Source of the DNA: Microbacteriaceae bacterium
GTDB taxonomy: Bacteria; Actinomycetota; Actinomycetes; Actinomycetales; Microbacteriaceae
DNA: 33,841 bases
Assembly: GCA_947448845.1 (NCBI GenBank)
Contig: CANFOX010000006.1
Coordinates: 1-33,841, forward strand
Reading direction: 5' to 3'
This document shows positions 22,075-32,021 of the stretch, in pieces. Numbering within the stretch: position 1 is the first letter of the stretch; every line of letters starts with the position of its first letter. Both the position numbers and the translations under genes were made by a program. The notes below the pieces were generated by a model. It was given only the letters and a program-made list of their open reading frames with translations, was not told where the DNA came from and did no database searches.

Positions 22075-23378
22075 TAGTAGCCTTCCACTCGAATTACTGA
22101 GGTTACGCGAGCCACCGAGTCGGTAGCGGCAAGTTCTTTTACAACAGACGAAAGCGATGCGTCGGTGGCATCGTGGGTTTCAATCTCAAGAGTTGTGGTG
22201 TTTCGACCTTCGGCAGCAAACTGCTCAACGGTTTCAATCGAAACCTGGTGCTGACTAAAAACATTGGCGATCTGGGCAAGTACGCCGGGCTGATCTTTCA
22301 CCTCGAGCGTGATTTGATAACTGGTGGTGACTCGGTCGATCGAGAGCACCGGCAGGTTCGCGTGCACCGAATCGGCAAGGCCTGGCCCTCCGGCAACGTG
22401 ACGTTTGGCGGCAGAAACTAGGTCACCGAGCACTGCCGAAGCTGTCTGAACGCCTCCGGCTCCTGCACCATAAAACATAAGCTGCCCCGCCGATTCGGCT
22501 TCAACATAAACCGCATTGAAGGCACCGCGAACCGAAGCCAAGGGGTGAGTCGCCGGAATCTGCGCCGGGTAAACCCGCACCGAGACACCTTCTGGGCCAG
22601 CTTCATCTGCAGCAATGCGCTCACATATGGCAAGAAGTTTGATGACGGTTCCATCGCGCTTGGCATTTTTCATCTGCTCGGCGGTAATTTTTGTGATGCC
22701 CTCACGGTAAACCGATTCGAGTGGAACCTCGGTGTGAAATGCCAGATACGCCAGAATGGCCGCCTTCTGTGCTGCGTCGAACCCCTCAACATCGAGGCTC
22801 GGGTCGGCTTCCAGGTAGCCAAGCTTGGTGGCTTCATCCATGGCTTGCTCAAGAGTGAGACCGGCGGTGTCCATTCGGTCAAGAATGTAGTTGGTTGAGC
22901 CGTTTACGATACCCATTACGCGGTTCACGGTGTCGCCAGCGAGTGACTCGCGCAGCGGGCGAATAATTGGAATGGCGCCGGCAACTGCGGCCTCGAAGTA
23001 AAGCTGAGCGCCAACTTGTTCTGCCGTGTCAAAAAGTTCGGTTCCGTGGGTTGCCAACAGCGCCTTATTGGCGGTGACAACATCTGAACCAGAATTCAGG
23101 GCTTGCAAAATGTAACTTCTGGCGGGCTCAATGCCGCCCATAACTTCAACCACGATGTCGGCTGCCAAAATTAGTGATTCGGCATCTTCAGTGATTAGTT
23201 CTTGGGGAACCGATTCGCGCACGCGCTTGGTGTCGCGAACGGCAATACCAATCAGATCGAGCCTGGCGCCAACGCGCGCGGCAAGTTCTGCCTGGTTTTC
23301 GATAAGAAGTCGGGCAACCTGACTGCCAACCGAGCCAGCCCCAAGCAGGGCTACTTTTAGTGGGCGATACTCATTCAA
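22074..23378 (-). CDS. hom: Homoserine dehydrogenase with C-terminal ACT domain
   Basis: VALLGAGSVGSQVARLL, GIVNGSTNYILDRM, YLEADPSLDVEGFDAAQKAAILA, ACT region DQPGVLAQIANVFSQHQVSIETVEQ. Confidence 0.97.
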   Translation of the reverse strand: MNEYRPLKVALLGAGSVGSQVARLLIENQAELAARVGARLDLIGIAVRDTKRVRESVPQELITEDAESLILAADIVVEVMGGIEPARSYILQALNSGSDVVTANKALLATHGTELFDTAEQVGAQLYFEAAVAGAIPIIRPLRESLAGDTVNRVMGIVNGSTNYILDRMDTAGLTLEQAMDEATKLGYLEADPSLDVEGFDAAQKAAILAYLAFHTEVPLESVYREGITKITAEQMKNAKRDGTVIKLLAICERIAADEAGPEGVSVRVYPAQIPATHPLASVRGAFNAVYVEAESAGQLMFYGAGAGGVQTASAVLGDLVSAAKRHVAGGPGLADSVHANLPVLSIDRVTTSYQITLEVKDQPGVLAQIANVFSQHQVSIETVEQFAAEGRNTTTLEIETHDATDASLSSVVKELAATDSVARVTSVIRVEGY

Positions 23379-24799
23379 GATTTTGCCTTCCCGTTTTGCT
23401 GCAATTCTTGCTGGTATTTCACATCTCTGCTAAATAAGTCTGCCTCGGTTTCACCGCGCACCAACAACCTGGCCTTACCGTTTCGAACGGCAACGACCGG
23501 TGGGCGGGTTACAAAGTTGTAGTTGCTCGCCAGTGAATAGCAATAGGCGCCAGTGGCGGCAACGGCAAGGATGTCGGTGGCACCAATATCCGAAGGAAGA
23601 TAACTGTCGCGCACCACAATGTCGCCGCTCTCGCAGTGCTTGCCAACTACGCGGCTAACCACCGGTGCCGCGTCAGAGTGTCGTGATGCCACAATCGCCG
23701 TGTAGTCGGCCTGGTAAAGCGCGGTGCGAAGGTTGTCGCTCATGCCGCCATCCACGCTCACATACTTTCGAACTGCAGGGATTGAACCTTCGGTAATCTG
23801 CACGTCTTTGATGGTGCCAACGGTGTAAAGCGTGACGGTGGTTGGCCCGGCAATGACGCGACCAGGCTCGAAGGCTAACTTTGGAGCCTTGATGCCCTGC
23901 TTTTTGCAGGCCTTGGCCACTGCTGCTGCCAAAAGGCGAGCGAAGTCGGCAACCACTGGGGCGCGATCTGCCGGTGTGTAGTTGATGCCGAAGCCTCCGC
24001 CTAGGTTTAGTTCAGGAACGTCTCCTGCAGCCAGTAGTTGGGCGTGAACTTCAATCAAACGGTCGGCGGCTTCTTCAAAAGCATCGGCCTTGAAAATCTG
24101 CGAACCAATGTGTGAGTGCAACCCAAGAAAACGCAGATGCGAGTGCGAACGAATTTTGGCTACCAGTGCTGGCACATCGGCCAGGGCAATGCCGAACTTT
24201 TGGTCTTCTCTGGCAGTTGCCAAAAACTCGTGAGTGTGGGCGTGAACGCCAGTGTTTACCCTGAGGCGAACTGGTTGAACCTTGTCTTGTGCACCAGCAG
24301 CCGAGGCGATTCGCTCGATTTCAATTTCGCTGTCAATGACGATTGCGCCAACCCCGGCGGTAACCGCGCGGCCGATCTCGTAGAGCGACTTGTTGTTTCC
24401 GTGCAGACCAATGCGCTCGGCAGGCACACCAGCTGCGAGCGCCACAGCTAGTTCGCCACCAGTTGCAACGTCAATGTTTAGCCCAAGATCATTCACCCAA
24501 GAGGCAATCTCGGTGTTCAGAAACACCTTGGATGCGTAATAAACCTTAGCCTCGGTACCGATTTCGGCGGCGGCAGCTTCGAAGGCTTTCTTCACAAAAG
24601 TTGCTCGTGAACGAAAGTCGTCTTCGTCGATTACAAATAGCGGAGTACCGAATTCGGTAGCAAGCGAATCAACCGCAACTCCAGCGATTGAAACCTCACC
24701 GGTTGAATCACGCTTAAAGTGCTGCGGCCAAAGATTTGGCGCCAGAGCGTTCACGTCGGTTGGCTTCTCGAGCCAATCTGGAATCAGTTTCTCGCTCAT
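23375..24799 (-). CDS. lysA: Diaminopimelate decarboxylase
   Basis: VYYASKVFLNTEIASWV, GLHGNNKS, LGLHSHIGSQI, LNLGGGFGINYTP, FEPGRVIAG. Confidence 0.97.
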   Translation of the reverse strand: MSEKLIPDWLEKPTDVNALAPNLWPQHFKRDSTGEVSIAGVAVDSLATEFGTPLFVIDEDDFRSRATFVKKAFEAAAAEIGTEAKVYYASKVFLNTEIASWVNDLGLNIDVATGGELAVALAAGVPAERIGLHGNNKSLYEIGRAVTAGVGAIVIDSEIEIERIASAAGAQDKVQPVRLRVNTGVHAHTHEFLATAREDQKFGIALADVPALVAKIRSHSHLRFLGLHSHIGSQIFKADAFEEAADRLIEVHAQLLAAGDVPELNLGGGFGINYTPADRAPVVADFARLLAAAVAKACKKQGIKAPKLAFEPGRVIAGPTTVTLYTVGTIKDVQITEGSIPAVRKYVSVDGGMSDNLRTALYQADYTAIVASRHSDAAPVVSRVVGKHCESGDIVVRDSYLPSDIGATDILAVAATGAYCYSLASNYNFVTRPPVVAVRNGKARLLVRGETEADLFSRDVKYQQELQQNGKAKS

Positions 24800-26469
24800 T
24801 ACATGCGCTCCGGAGTTGAAATACCAAGCAGGCGAAGGCCGTTGCGAAGAACTTGACCGGCGGCATCATTTAGCCAAAGTCTGGTCTGGTGAACAAGCTC
24901 AACGGTGCCCCCGGAAAGCGGCGTTACCCGGCAGTTGTCGTACCAGCGATGGTATTTGCCGGCTAGGTCTTCGAGATAGCGAGCCACCCGGTGAGGGTCA
25001 CGAAACTGAGCCGCCTGCGCGGTAATTCGAGGCAGCTCAACCAGTGCGGCAATCAGTTCGCCCTCTGATTCGTGGGTTAGCAGTGAAGCGTCAAAAGTCT
25101 CACGTGTGACACCGAGCGACTCGGCGTTCTTGGCAACCTGCTTGGTTCGAGCGTGGGCATACTGCACATAAAAAACCGGGTTGTCATTGGTCTTCTTGGT
25201 GAGCTGTTCAAGGTCGATGTCAAGTGAAGAATTTATGGATGAGCGAGTGAGTGCATAGCGAGCGGCATCAACGCCGACGGCATCCACTAGATCTTCCATG
25301 GTTACCACTGTGCCGGCACGTTTAGACATGCGAACCGGCTCACCATCGCGAACCAGGTTCACCATCTGGCCAATCATAATTTCAAGATTCACGCCAGCCT
25401 CATCGCCGAACGCCGAACAGAGAGCCATCATGCGCCCGATGTAACCGTGGTGGTCAGCACCGAGCATGTAGATGCAACGGTCGTGACCGCGCTCGCGCTT
25501 GTCTAGGTAATAGGCCAGGTCGCCGGCAATGTAAGCGGCTTCACCGTCGCTCTTGATTACCACCCGGTCTCGGTCGTCACCAAAGGTGGTTGAGCGCAGC
25601 CAAATGGCGCCATCGGCTTCAAAGATATGACCAAGTTCACGAAGCTTGGTAATGGCTCGCTCGACCGCACCAGACTCATAGAGCGAGTTCTCGTGAAAAT
25701 AAACGTCAAAGTCAACGCCAAAGTCGTGAAGCGATTCTCGAATTTCTTGAAACATAAGTTCTACGCCAGCGGCACGAAAAGCCTCTTGGGCAGCATCTTC
25801 TGGAAGCGCCAGAATGTCTTCAGCGGTTTCGGCAAGAACACGTGAGGCAATCTCGTTTATGTATTCACCGGCATACCCGTCTTCAGGAGTTTCTTGACCA
25901 CGGGCTGCCGCCAGCAGCGAACGGGCAAAACGGTCGATTTGGGCACCGTGATCGTTGAAGTAATACTCGCGAGTAACCTCGGCTCCCTGGTTTTGCAAAA
26001 GCCTGGCAAGCGCATCGCCAACTGCAGCCCAACGAGTGCCGCCCAGGTGAATCGGTCCGGTTGGGTTCGCAGAAACGAACTCGAGGTTCATCTTCAGGCC
26101 AGCCAGGTCGTTACCCTTGCCGAAAGCCTCGCCAGCGGTAACGATTTCGCGAACCAACTCACCGGCTACTGCGGCGCTCAGGGTGAGGTTGATAAAGCCG
26201 GGCCCCGCAATGTCAACCTTGGTGACGCCCGCTAGCGCCGCCAACTCTGGCGCGAGCAGCTCTGCGAAGGCGCGTGGGTTCATACCAAACTTTGCGGCGA
26301 GCTGCATGGCAGCATTGGTTGCCCAGTCGCCATGGTCGCGATTCTTTGGGCGTTCAACCACAACTTCGGTGGGCAAATCACCTGCGCCGAGCACGCCGCG
26401 CGACTGCAGAGCTTGCAAAACTCGCACTATGGCTGCAGAAAGGTCGGCTGGAGTCACGGATTCCCTCAT
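24799..26469 (-). CDS. argS: Arginyl-tRNA synthetase
   Basis: [29 protein letters not shown] (class I HIGH-like), [18 protein letters not shown] (KMSKR-like), [15 protein letters not shown]. Confidence 0.98.
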   Translation of the reverse strand: MRESVTPADLSAAIVRVLQALQSRGVLGAGDLPTEVVVERPKNRDHGDWATNAAMQLAAKFGMNPRAFAELLAPELAALAGVTKVDIAGPGFINLTLSAAVAGELVREIVTAGEAFGKGNDLAGLKMNLEFVSANPTGPIHLGGTRWAAVGDALARLLQNQGAEVTREYYFNDHGAQIDRFARSLLAAARGQETPEDGYAGEYINEIASRVLAETAEDILALPEDAAQEAFRAAGVELMFQEIRESLHDFGVDFDVYFHENSLYESGAVERAITKLRELGHIFEADGAIWLRSTTFGDDRDRVVIKSDGEAAYIAGDLAYYLDKRERGHDRCIYMLGADHHGYIGRMMALCSAFGDEAGVNLEIMIGQMVNLVRDGEPVRMSKRAGTVVTMEDLVDAVGVDAARYALTRSSINSSLDIDLEQLTKKTNDNPVFYVQYAHARTKQVAKNAESLGVTRETFDASLLTHESEGELIAALVELPRITAQAAQFRDPHRVARYLEDLAGKYHRWYDNCRVTPLSGGTVELVHQTRLWLNDAAGQVLRNGLRLLGISTPERM

Positions 26470-26530
26470 TAATAGGCTCTACCGTTCAATCAAAAACGGG
26501 AGACAAACTTGGTTTAATCTTAGCGACCGC

Positions 26531-27481
26531 CTATGACTTGGGTATTAGACCTCGCACCGAGTCAGCCGTCACCGGAATCGGGTCGCAAATCTCACCGACA
26601 AACTGGCCGTCAACCTCATTCACAAAGCCGAGCAGATACCAACCCTGATTTGGGCCCTGAACCACCCTGGCCGCATAAATGTCGTAGTTGGGGTAAAGCT
26701 GTGAATCGCTGAAGTCAACCCCCGCAAGTGGCGAATCAACCACCTTTGACCAAACGCCGCCATTCTTTCCAACGCGCGCGATGGTTTCCGGTGCGTATTC
26801 ACGCCATCCGCAGTTAAAAATCATCAACGGAATGTCGTCAACCACCGCAAATTGAAATACCTCTAACTGGCCAAAACCGGCGCCTGGCTGGCTGAGCGGC
26901 GGCTGCACTTGCCAGTTGCGCAGGTCGGTCGAAGTGGCATGACCCATCACACCGCGATTGTCGACTGCGCCGTGGTTGGCTCGTGCGGTAATAAACATGT
27001 GCCAGGTGTTATCGCCAGGAAAACGGCAAACCCAAGGGTCTCGCCAGGCTTCATCGTTCCAACTGGAGTCCCCGAGCTTTTCATACCATCGAGCATCTGC
27101 CTCAACCAAGGGGTTTGATTCAAGTTTCGTCCAGGTGATTAGGTCGGTTGAGGTAGCCGCACCAACGCGCTGAATCAGGCCCTCTGCCCGGCTCGAACCC
27201 GTGTAAAACATCCACCAGAGGCCGGCATCGTCGCGAACTACCGAGCCGGTCCAGGTGCTCCAGTCGTCAAATGCAGGCACGTCGCCGATAGCAAGGGCGT
27301 CGGCAACCACCTTCCAGTTGCGAAGATCTTTCGAAATGGCATGCCCAACAGATGGATGACGGTGGCGTCGATCTGGGTCGCCGAGAGCTCGACTCGCCTG
27401 CAGGTAAAAGGCGTGGTAGTTCTCGCCATCAAAGGCATACCAGCTATCCCAAACCCACTGGCCGGGCAAACGTAAAGTCAT
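26531..27481 (-). CDS. GH32/GH43/GH68-superfamily five-bladed beta-propeller glycosidase (beta-fructosidase-like)
   Basis: WVWDSWYAFDGENYHAFYLQASRA, GHAISKDLRNWKVV, TWTGSVVRDDAGLWWMFYTGSSR, WRDPWVCR (RDP motif), GQLEVFQFAVVDD. No signal peptide evident. Substrate not assignable. Confidence 0.8.
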   Translation of the reverse strand: MTLRLPGQWVWDSWYAFDGENYHAFYLQASRALGDPDRRHRHPSVGHAISKDLRNWKVVADALAIGDVPAFDDWSTWTGSVVRDDAGLWWMFYTGSSRAEGLIQRVGAATSTDLITWTKLESNPLVEADARWYEKLGDSSWNDEAWRDPWVCRFPGDNTWHMFITARANHGAVDNRGVMGHATSTDLRNWQVQPPLSQPGAGFGQLEVFQFAVVDDIPLMIFNCGWREYAPETIARVGKNGGVWSKVVDSPLAGVDFSDSQLYPNYDIYAARVVQGPNQGWYLLGFVNEVDGQFVGEICDPIPVTADSVRGLIPKS

Positions 27482-27528
27482 TCCAAAAGCCTAACCGAGA
27501 GGCGCTGGTAGTCTTGTTTTGACCCTTA

Positions 27529-27600
27529 GCCCCTATAGCTCAGGGGATAGAGCGCCGCCCTCCGGAGGCGGAAGCGCAGGTTCGATTCCTGCTAGGGGCA
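27529..27600 (+). tRNA. tRNA-Arg (anticodon CCG)
   Basis: GCCCCTA acceptor pairs with TAGGGGC; D arm GCTCAGGGGATAGAGC; anticodon arm CCGCC-CTCCGGA-GGCGG; T arm GCAGG-TTCGATT-CCTGC; no encoded CCA. Confidence 0.96.
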
Positions 27601-27601
27601 C

Positions 27602-28225
27602 ATGTTTGGAATATCGTGGCTTCAGCCCAATGAAATCATCCACTCGCTCGGCGCATTCTCGATGGTGGTGGTGATGTTGATGATTTTTGCCGAAACTGGG
27701 CTGCTGGTTGGCTTCTTTCTGCCGGGCGACTCGCTGCTCTTTGCGGTTGGCTTGGCGCTTTCTGCAGGAATTATTCCAGTGCCACTCTGGTTGGCATGTT
27801 TGCTGATTTCGGCGGCCGGTTTCGCAGGTGACCAAACCGGCTACTGGATCGGTCGCAAAGCGGGGCCGAAGATCTTCAATCGCCCAGATTCTCGTTTTTT
27901 CAGTCAGCAGAACGTTTCTCGAACCAACTCATTCTTCGAGCGCTACGGTAATCGCGCCGTTGTGTTGGCTCACTTTGTTCCGGTGATGCGCACCTTCGTT
28001 CCGGTGGCAGCCGGCATCGGCGAAATGAGCTACCGCCGCTTCTTGCGTTACAACATTTTCGGTGTTGTTGGTTGGGGTGCTGGCGTTACCCTGCTTGGCG
28101 CACTGCTAGGAAACTTTCCATTTGTTGCCGATCACGTTGAATGGTTCACCCTCGGTTTCGTGGTGCTTTCGACCATTCCGATTGTTCTCGAAGTTCTAAA
28201 GGCGCGACGCGAGAACCGAAACTAG
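27602..28225 (+). CDS. DedA family membrane protein
   Basis: FAETGLLVGFFLPGDSLLFAVGLALS, GDQTGYWIGRKAGPKIF, FERYGNRAVVLAHFVPVMRTFVPVAAGIGEMSYRRFLRYNIFGVVGW. Confidence 0.94.
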   Translation: MFGISWLQPNEIIHSLGAFSMVVVMLMIFAETGLLVGFFLPGDSLLFAVGLALSAGIIPVPLWLACLLISAAGFAGDQTGYWIGRKAGPKIFNRPDSRFFSQQNVSRTNSFFERYGNRAVVLAHFVPVMRTFVPVAAGIGEMSYRRFLRYNIFGVVGWGAGVTLLGALLGNFPFVADHVEWFTLGFVVLSTIPIVLEVLKARRENRN

Positions 28226-28789
28226 TTGTTCAACGGCCAGCGCTCTATGGCTGAACTGATTCTTCACTGAGGGCTCCATTTCAGCAGCAGTGGTCTCGAA
28301 TCCGTCTGGAATGAAAATCGGGTCGTATCCGAATCCGTTGGCACCACGCACTTCGGTTGCCAGACTGCCAAGCCAAATTCCGGTGCAGGTCACTTCATCT
28401 TCGCCGTCAACCAACGCCATGGTGCAAACAAAAGATGCCGCGCGGTGCTCGGCGCGAACATCGCGCATCTGAGCCAACACCAGAAGTCGATTTGCGGCAT
28501 CATCTTTTTGGCCAGACCAGCGTGCTGAGAATATGCCGGGTGATCCGCCCAGAATTTCAACCGCCAAACCCGAGTCGTCGGCGATGGCCGGAACTCCGGT
28601 GTGAGCGTTTGCAGCTCTTGCCTTGAGAAGGGCGTTCTCGGCAAAAGTGGTGCCATCTTCAATCGGTTCAAGGCCGTCATAAGCCAGAAGTTCAGCCCTG
28701 CCGCTGGCAAAAGCTGGTAGCGAATCGGCGAGAAGTTGCCGTAACTCAACAACCTTGTGCTGGTTGTGGGTTGCCAGAACGAAGCGCAA
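28196..28789 (-). CDS. rdgB: RdgB/HAM1 family non-canonical purine NTP pyrophosphatase
   Basis: MRFVLATHNQHKVVELRQLL, TFAENALLKARAANAHTGVPAIADDSGLAVEILGGSPGIFSARWSG, GFGYDPIFIP. TTG start directly after rph stop (TAATTG). Confidence 0.95.
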   Translation of the reverse strand: MRFVLATHNQHKVVELRQLLADSLPAFASGRAELLAYDGLEPIEDGTTFAENALLKARAANAHTGVPAIADDSGLAVEILGGSPGIFSARWSGQKDDAANRLLVLAQMRDVRAEHRAASFVCTMALVDGEDEVTCTGIWLGSLATEVRGANGFGYDPIFIPDGFETTAAEMEPSVKNQFSHRALAVEQLVSVLASRL

Positions 28790-29521
28790 TTAATTGCTCG
28801 CCAAAATGCTTCGCTGAATGGAGGCCAATTCTGAGGTTCCCTTTAGTGCAAGGTCAAGCAGCAGGTTCAGCTCAGCCCGGTCAAAAGCCACCTGCTCTGC
28901 GGTTCCTTGAACCTCAACGAATTTGCCAGCACCGGTAACCACAATGTTCATGTCGGTGTGTGCCCGAACATCTTCGGTGTATGCCAGGTCAAGCATCGGA
29001 ATGGAATCCACAATGCCGACCGAAATAGCAGCGACCGAATCACTGAGCGGTTGACTTTTCTGGGGAATATGACCGTTTGCCTTTCCCCATTCGATGGCGT
29101 CGTGAAGCGCTAGGTAGGCCCCGGTGATTGCGGTGGTCCTGGTGCCGCCGTCTGCCTGCAAAACGTCACAGTCAATCACAATGGTGTTTTCTCCTAGGGC
29201 TCTGGTGTCGACCACGGCACGCAGCGAGCGCCCAATCAGGCGAGATATCTCGTGGGTGCGACCGCCAATTTTGCCCTTGACCGATTCTCGGTCGTTGCGA
29301 TCGTTGGTGGCACGAGGCAGCATGGCATATTCGGCGGTGACCCAGCCATCGCCCTTTCCAACCTTCCAGCGGGGAACGCCAGGGGTGAAAGAGGCGGTGC
29401 AGAGCACTCTGGTGTTGCCGAACGAAATAAGTGCCGAACCTTCGGCGTGGGCACTCCAACCTCGCTCTACCGAAACGGCTCTAAGCTCGTCGTTCTGACG
29501 ACCATCCACTCTTGCTGACAT
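28790..29521 (-). CDS. rph: Ribonuclease PH
   Basis: [69 protein letters not shown]. Confidence 0.97.
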   Translation of the reverse strand: MSARVDGRQNDELRAVSVERGWSAHAEGSALISFGNTRVLCTASFTPGVPRWKVGKGDGWVTAEYAMLPRATNDRNDRESVKGKIGGRTHEISRLIGRSLRAVVDTRALGENTIVIDCDVLQADGGTRTTAITGAYLALHDAIEWGKANGHIPQKSQPLSDSVAAISVGIVDSIPMLDLAYTEDVRAHTDMNIVVTGAGKFVEVQGTAEQVAFDRAELNLLLDLALKGTSELASIQRSILASN

Positions 29522-29532
29522 TGGGTTCCTAA

Positions 29533-30336
29533 CTAACTGAGGTGTTCTACTGAGCCAACTTCTGGGCCCAAGAATCGTTTGGCCAGAGCTTCAAAACCTG
29601 CCGCTTCACCAGTGGCTTGAAAACGGTAAGTGGGTTTTGCGCTTGAAACTCGCAGCAGGTCGTGATCGACCAGGGTGCGATAAACGTCTTTGGCGGTTTC
29701 TTCTGCAGATGAAACCAAAGTGACCTGGTCTCCCATAACAAATGACAGCGCGCCGGTAAGTAACGGATAGTGGGTGCAACCGAGAACCAAGGTGTCTACG
29801 CCAGCCTCGCGAATCGGCTCTAGGTAGTTCTTGGCCGCCGAGAGTAGTTCTGGCCCGCTGGTTACCCCGCGTTCAACGAAATCAACAAACGCCGGGCATG
29901 CAACGCTGGTTACCTCAATGTCAACCGCGGCGGCAAAGGCGTCTTCATAGGCGCGAGAGGTAATGGTGGCACTGGTGCCGATCACGCCGACCCGGTGGTT
30001 TCGAGTTGCCGCCACGGCGCGTCTAACCGCCGGCTGTATCACCTCAACGACGGGAATGCCCCGACCTAAGGTGTAGCGCTCTCTGGCATCGCGAAGCACG
30101 GCGGCAGACGCAGAGTTGCAAGCAATCACAAGTAGTTTCACGCCCTCGTCAACCAGGCGGTCCATAACCTTGAGAGCCAACTCTCGAACTTGCGGAATGG
30201 ATTTGGGGCCGTAGGGGCTGTTTGCGGTGTCTCCAAGGTAAATGATGGATTCATTCGGTAGCTGATCGATGATAGCCCTGGCCACGGTTAAGCCGCCAAC
30301 GCCCGAGTCAAAGATGCCAATCGGTGCGTCGTTCAC
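29533..30336 (-). CDS. murI: Glutamate racemase
   Basis: [59 protein letters not shown] track starts at GTG 30342; GTG at 30336 preferred because a TAGACT -10 lies 7 nt upstream. Confidence 0.95.
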   Translation of the reverse strand: MNDAPIGIFDSGVGGLTVARAIIDQLPNESIIYLGDTANSPYGPKSIPQVRELALKVMDRLVDEGVKLLVIACNSASAAVLRDARERYTLGRGIPVVEVIQPAVRRAVAATRNHRVGVIGTSATITSRAYEDAFAAAVDIEVTSVACPAFVDFVERGVTSGPELLSAAKNYLEPIREAGVDTLVLGCTHYPLLTGALSFVMGDQVTLVSSAEETAKDVYRTLVDHDLLRVSSAKPTYRFQATGEAAGFEALAKRFLGPEVGSVEHLS

Positions 30337-30385
30337 GCCCACAAGTCTATGCCGTGCCCGTTTATAAGCCGATTAGGCTTGAATC

Positions 30386-31684
30386 GTGCTTACCTCTTCG
30401 GCTCTACTTACCGATCGATACGAACTGACCATGCTTCAGGCTGCCCTGCACGCTGGCACTGCCAACCGTCGATGCGTTTTCGAGGTGTTCACCCGAGAAC
30501 TACCTACCGGCCGCCGCTACGGGGTTTTGGCAGGAACCGGTCGGGTGCTAGAGCGCATCGCCGATTTCAGGTTCGGAGCGGGCGAACTTGCCTGGTTAGA
30601 CGACAACAATGTGGTCGATTCAAAGACCATCGAGTGGCTTTCAAGTTATCGCTTCAGCGGTGACATCGACGCCTATCGTGAGGGCGAAATCTACTTTCCC
30701 TACTCCCCTGTTCTAAGTGTTGAAAGCACTTTCGCCGAAGCGGTCTTGCTTGAAACAGTAATTCTTTCTATTTTGAACTTTGACTCTGCCGTTGCTGCTG
30801 CAGCCGCTCGCATGGTTAGTGTTGCCGATGGGCGAACCCTTGCCGAGATGGGTGGCCGACGCACCAATGAAATCTCGGCAGTTGCAGCGGCTCGTGCCTC
30901 TTACATCGCCGGTTTCGATGCCACATCAAACCTCGAGGCAGGGCATTCCTGGGCAATTCCAACCATGGGAACCGCAGCACACGCCTTCACGCTTTTGCAC
31001 GACAACGAACTGGAAGCATTCCGCGCTCAAATTGCCACCTATGGCCAGAACACCACGCTGCTGGTCGACACCTACAACATTGAAACCGGGGTTCGAAATG
31101 CCGTCGAGGCGGCAGGCACAGAGCTAAGTGCCGTTCGAATTGATTCTGGCGACCTGCGGGTTGAAGCCAAACGGGTTCGTCAACTTCTAGATCAACTCGG
31201 TGCCACAAAAACCAAAATCACAGTTACCAACAATCTGGATGAATATTCCATAGCTGCACTAGCCGCTAGCCCAGTTGACGCCTACGGTGTTGGCACATCG
31301 GTGGTAACGGGTTCTGGGCATCCGGCGGCTGGTTTCGTATACAAGTTGGTGGCCCACGAAAATGCCGAGGGTGACTGGGTTTCGGTTGCCAAAGCCTCTG
31401 CCAAAAAGGGCAACCGTGGCGGAAGGAAATCGGCATTTCGTAGCCACGTTGATGGCATCGCCAGCGCCGAAAACGTTGTGATTGAGAATTCCTTTTCGGC
31501 AACAGGTGCCGACAGAGACCTAATGACCGCGCTGGTAATTCAGGGTGAAACTCAGCTTGAGCACACCGGCGCCTCTGGTGTGCTGGCTGCTCGTGAGCAC
31601 CACGCCAAAGTGAAGGCGCAACTTCCGCCGCAGGCGCACAGCCTACAAAATGCAAAACCCCTAATAGAAACCAAGTTCCACTAG
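30386..31684 (+). CDS. pncB: Nicotinate phosphoribosyltransferase
   Basis: ALLTDRYELTMLQAAL, FEVFTRELPTGRRYGVLAGTGRVLE, VDTYNIETGVRNAVEAA, VRIDSGDLRVEAKRVRQLLD, GVGTSVVTG. GTG start. Confidence 0.95.
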   Translation: MLTSSALLTDRYELTMLQAALHAGTANRRCVFEVFTRELPTGRRYGVLAGTGRVLERIADFRFGAGELAWLDDNNVVDSKTIEWLSSYRFSGDIDAYREGEIYFPYSPVLSVESTFAEAVLLETVILSILNFDSAVAAAAARMVSVADGRTLAEMGGRRTNEISAVAAARASYIAGFDATSNLEAGHSWAIPTMGTAAHAFTLLHDNELEAFRAQIATYGQNTTLLVDTYNIETGVRNAVEAAGTELSAVRIDSGDLRVEAKRVRQLLDQLGATKTKITVTNNLDEYSIAALAASPVDAYGVGTSVVTGSGHPAAGFVYKLVAHENAEGDWVSVAKASAKKGNRGGRKSAFRSHVDGIASAENVVIENSFSATGADRDLMTALVIQGETQLEHTGASGVLAAREHHAKVKAQLPPQAHSLQNAKPLIETKFH

Positions 31685-31691
31685 GGGTTTT
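31654..31691. terminator. Intrinsic terminator hairpin overlapping the 3' end of pncB
   Basis: AAAACCCCTA (31654-31663) ... TAGGGGTTTT (31682-31691): perfect 10-bp arms; the TAG of the right arm is the pncB stop. Lies between convergent genes. Confidence 0.75.
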
Positions 31692-31700
31692 ACCTAAAAG

Positions 31701-31985
31701 CTACTCTGCGGCGGCTCCATCCGAACCGTCTTTGCCTTCATCTTTTGGCGGTTTCAATCCGTCATAAATGTCTTGGCAGGTTGGGCAAACCGGAAACTTC
31801 TTTGGGTCTCGGCCAGGAACCCAAACCTTGCCGCACAGCGCAATCACTGGAACACCGAGAACAGCAGATTCCACAATCTTTTCTTTGCGCACATAGTGCG
31901 AATAGCGCTCGTGGTCGCCAGGTTCCATTCCAACAACTTGTTCTTCAACAAGAGTTGTTGAACTCAAAGATTCGTCAACCGACAA
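31701..31985 (-). CDS. DUF3039 family protein
   Basis: SHYVRKEKIVESAVLGVPVIALCGKVWVPGRDPKKFPVCPTCQDIYDGL, actinobacterial DUF3039 pattern with Cys pair; TTG start after GGAGG. Confidence 0.85.
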   Translation of the reverse strand: MSVDESLSSTTLVEEQVVGMEPGDHERYSHYVRKEKIVESAVLGVPVIALCGKVWVPGRDPKKFPVCPTCQDIYDGLKPPKDEGKDGSDGAAAE

Positions 31986-32021
31986 GGTTCCTCCGTCAAA
32001 GCTTGAAAACTAAGTTTGCCA

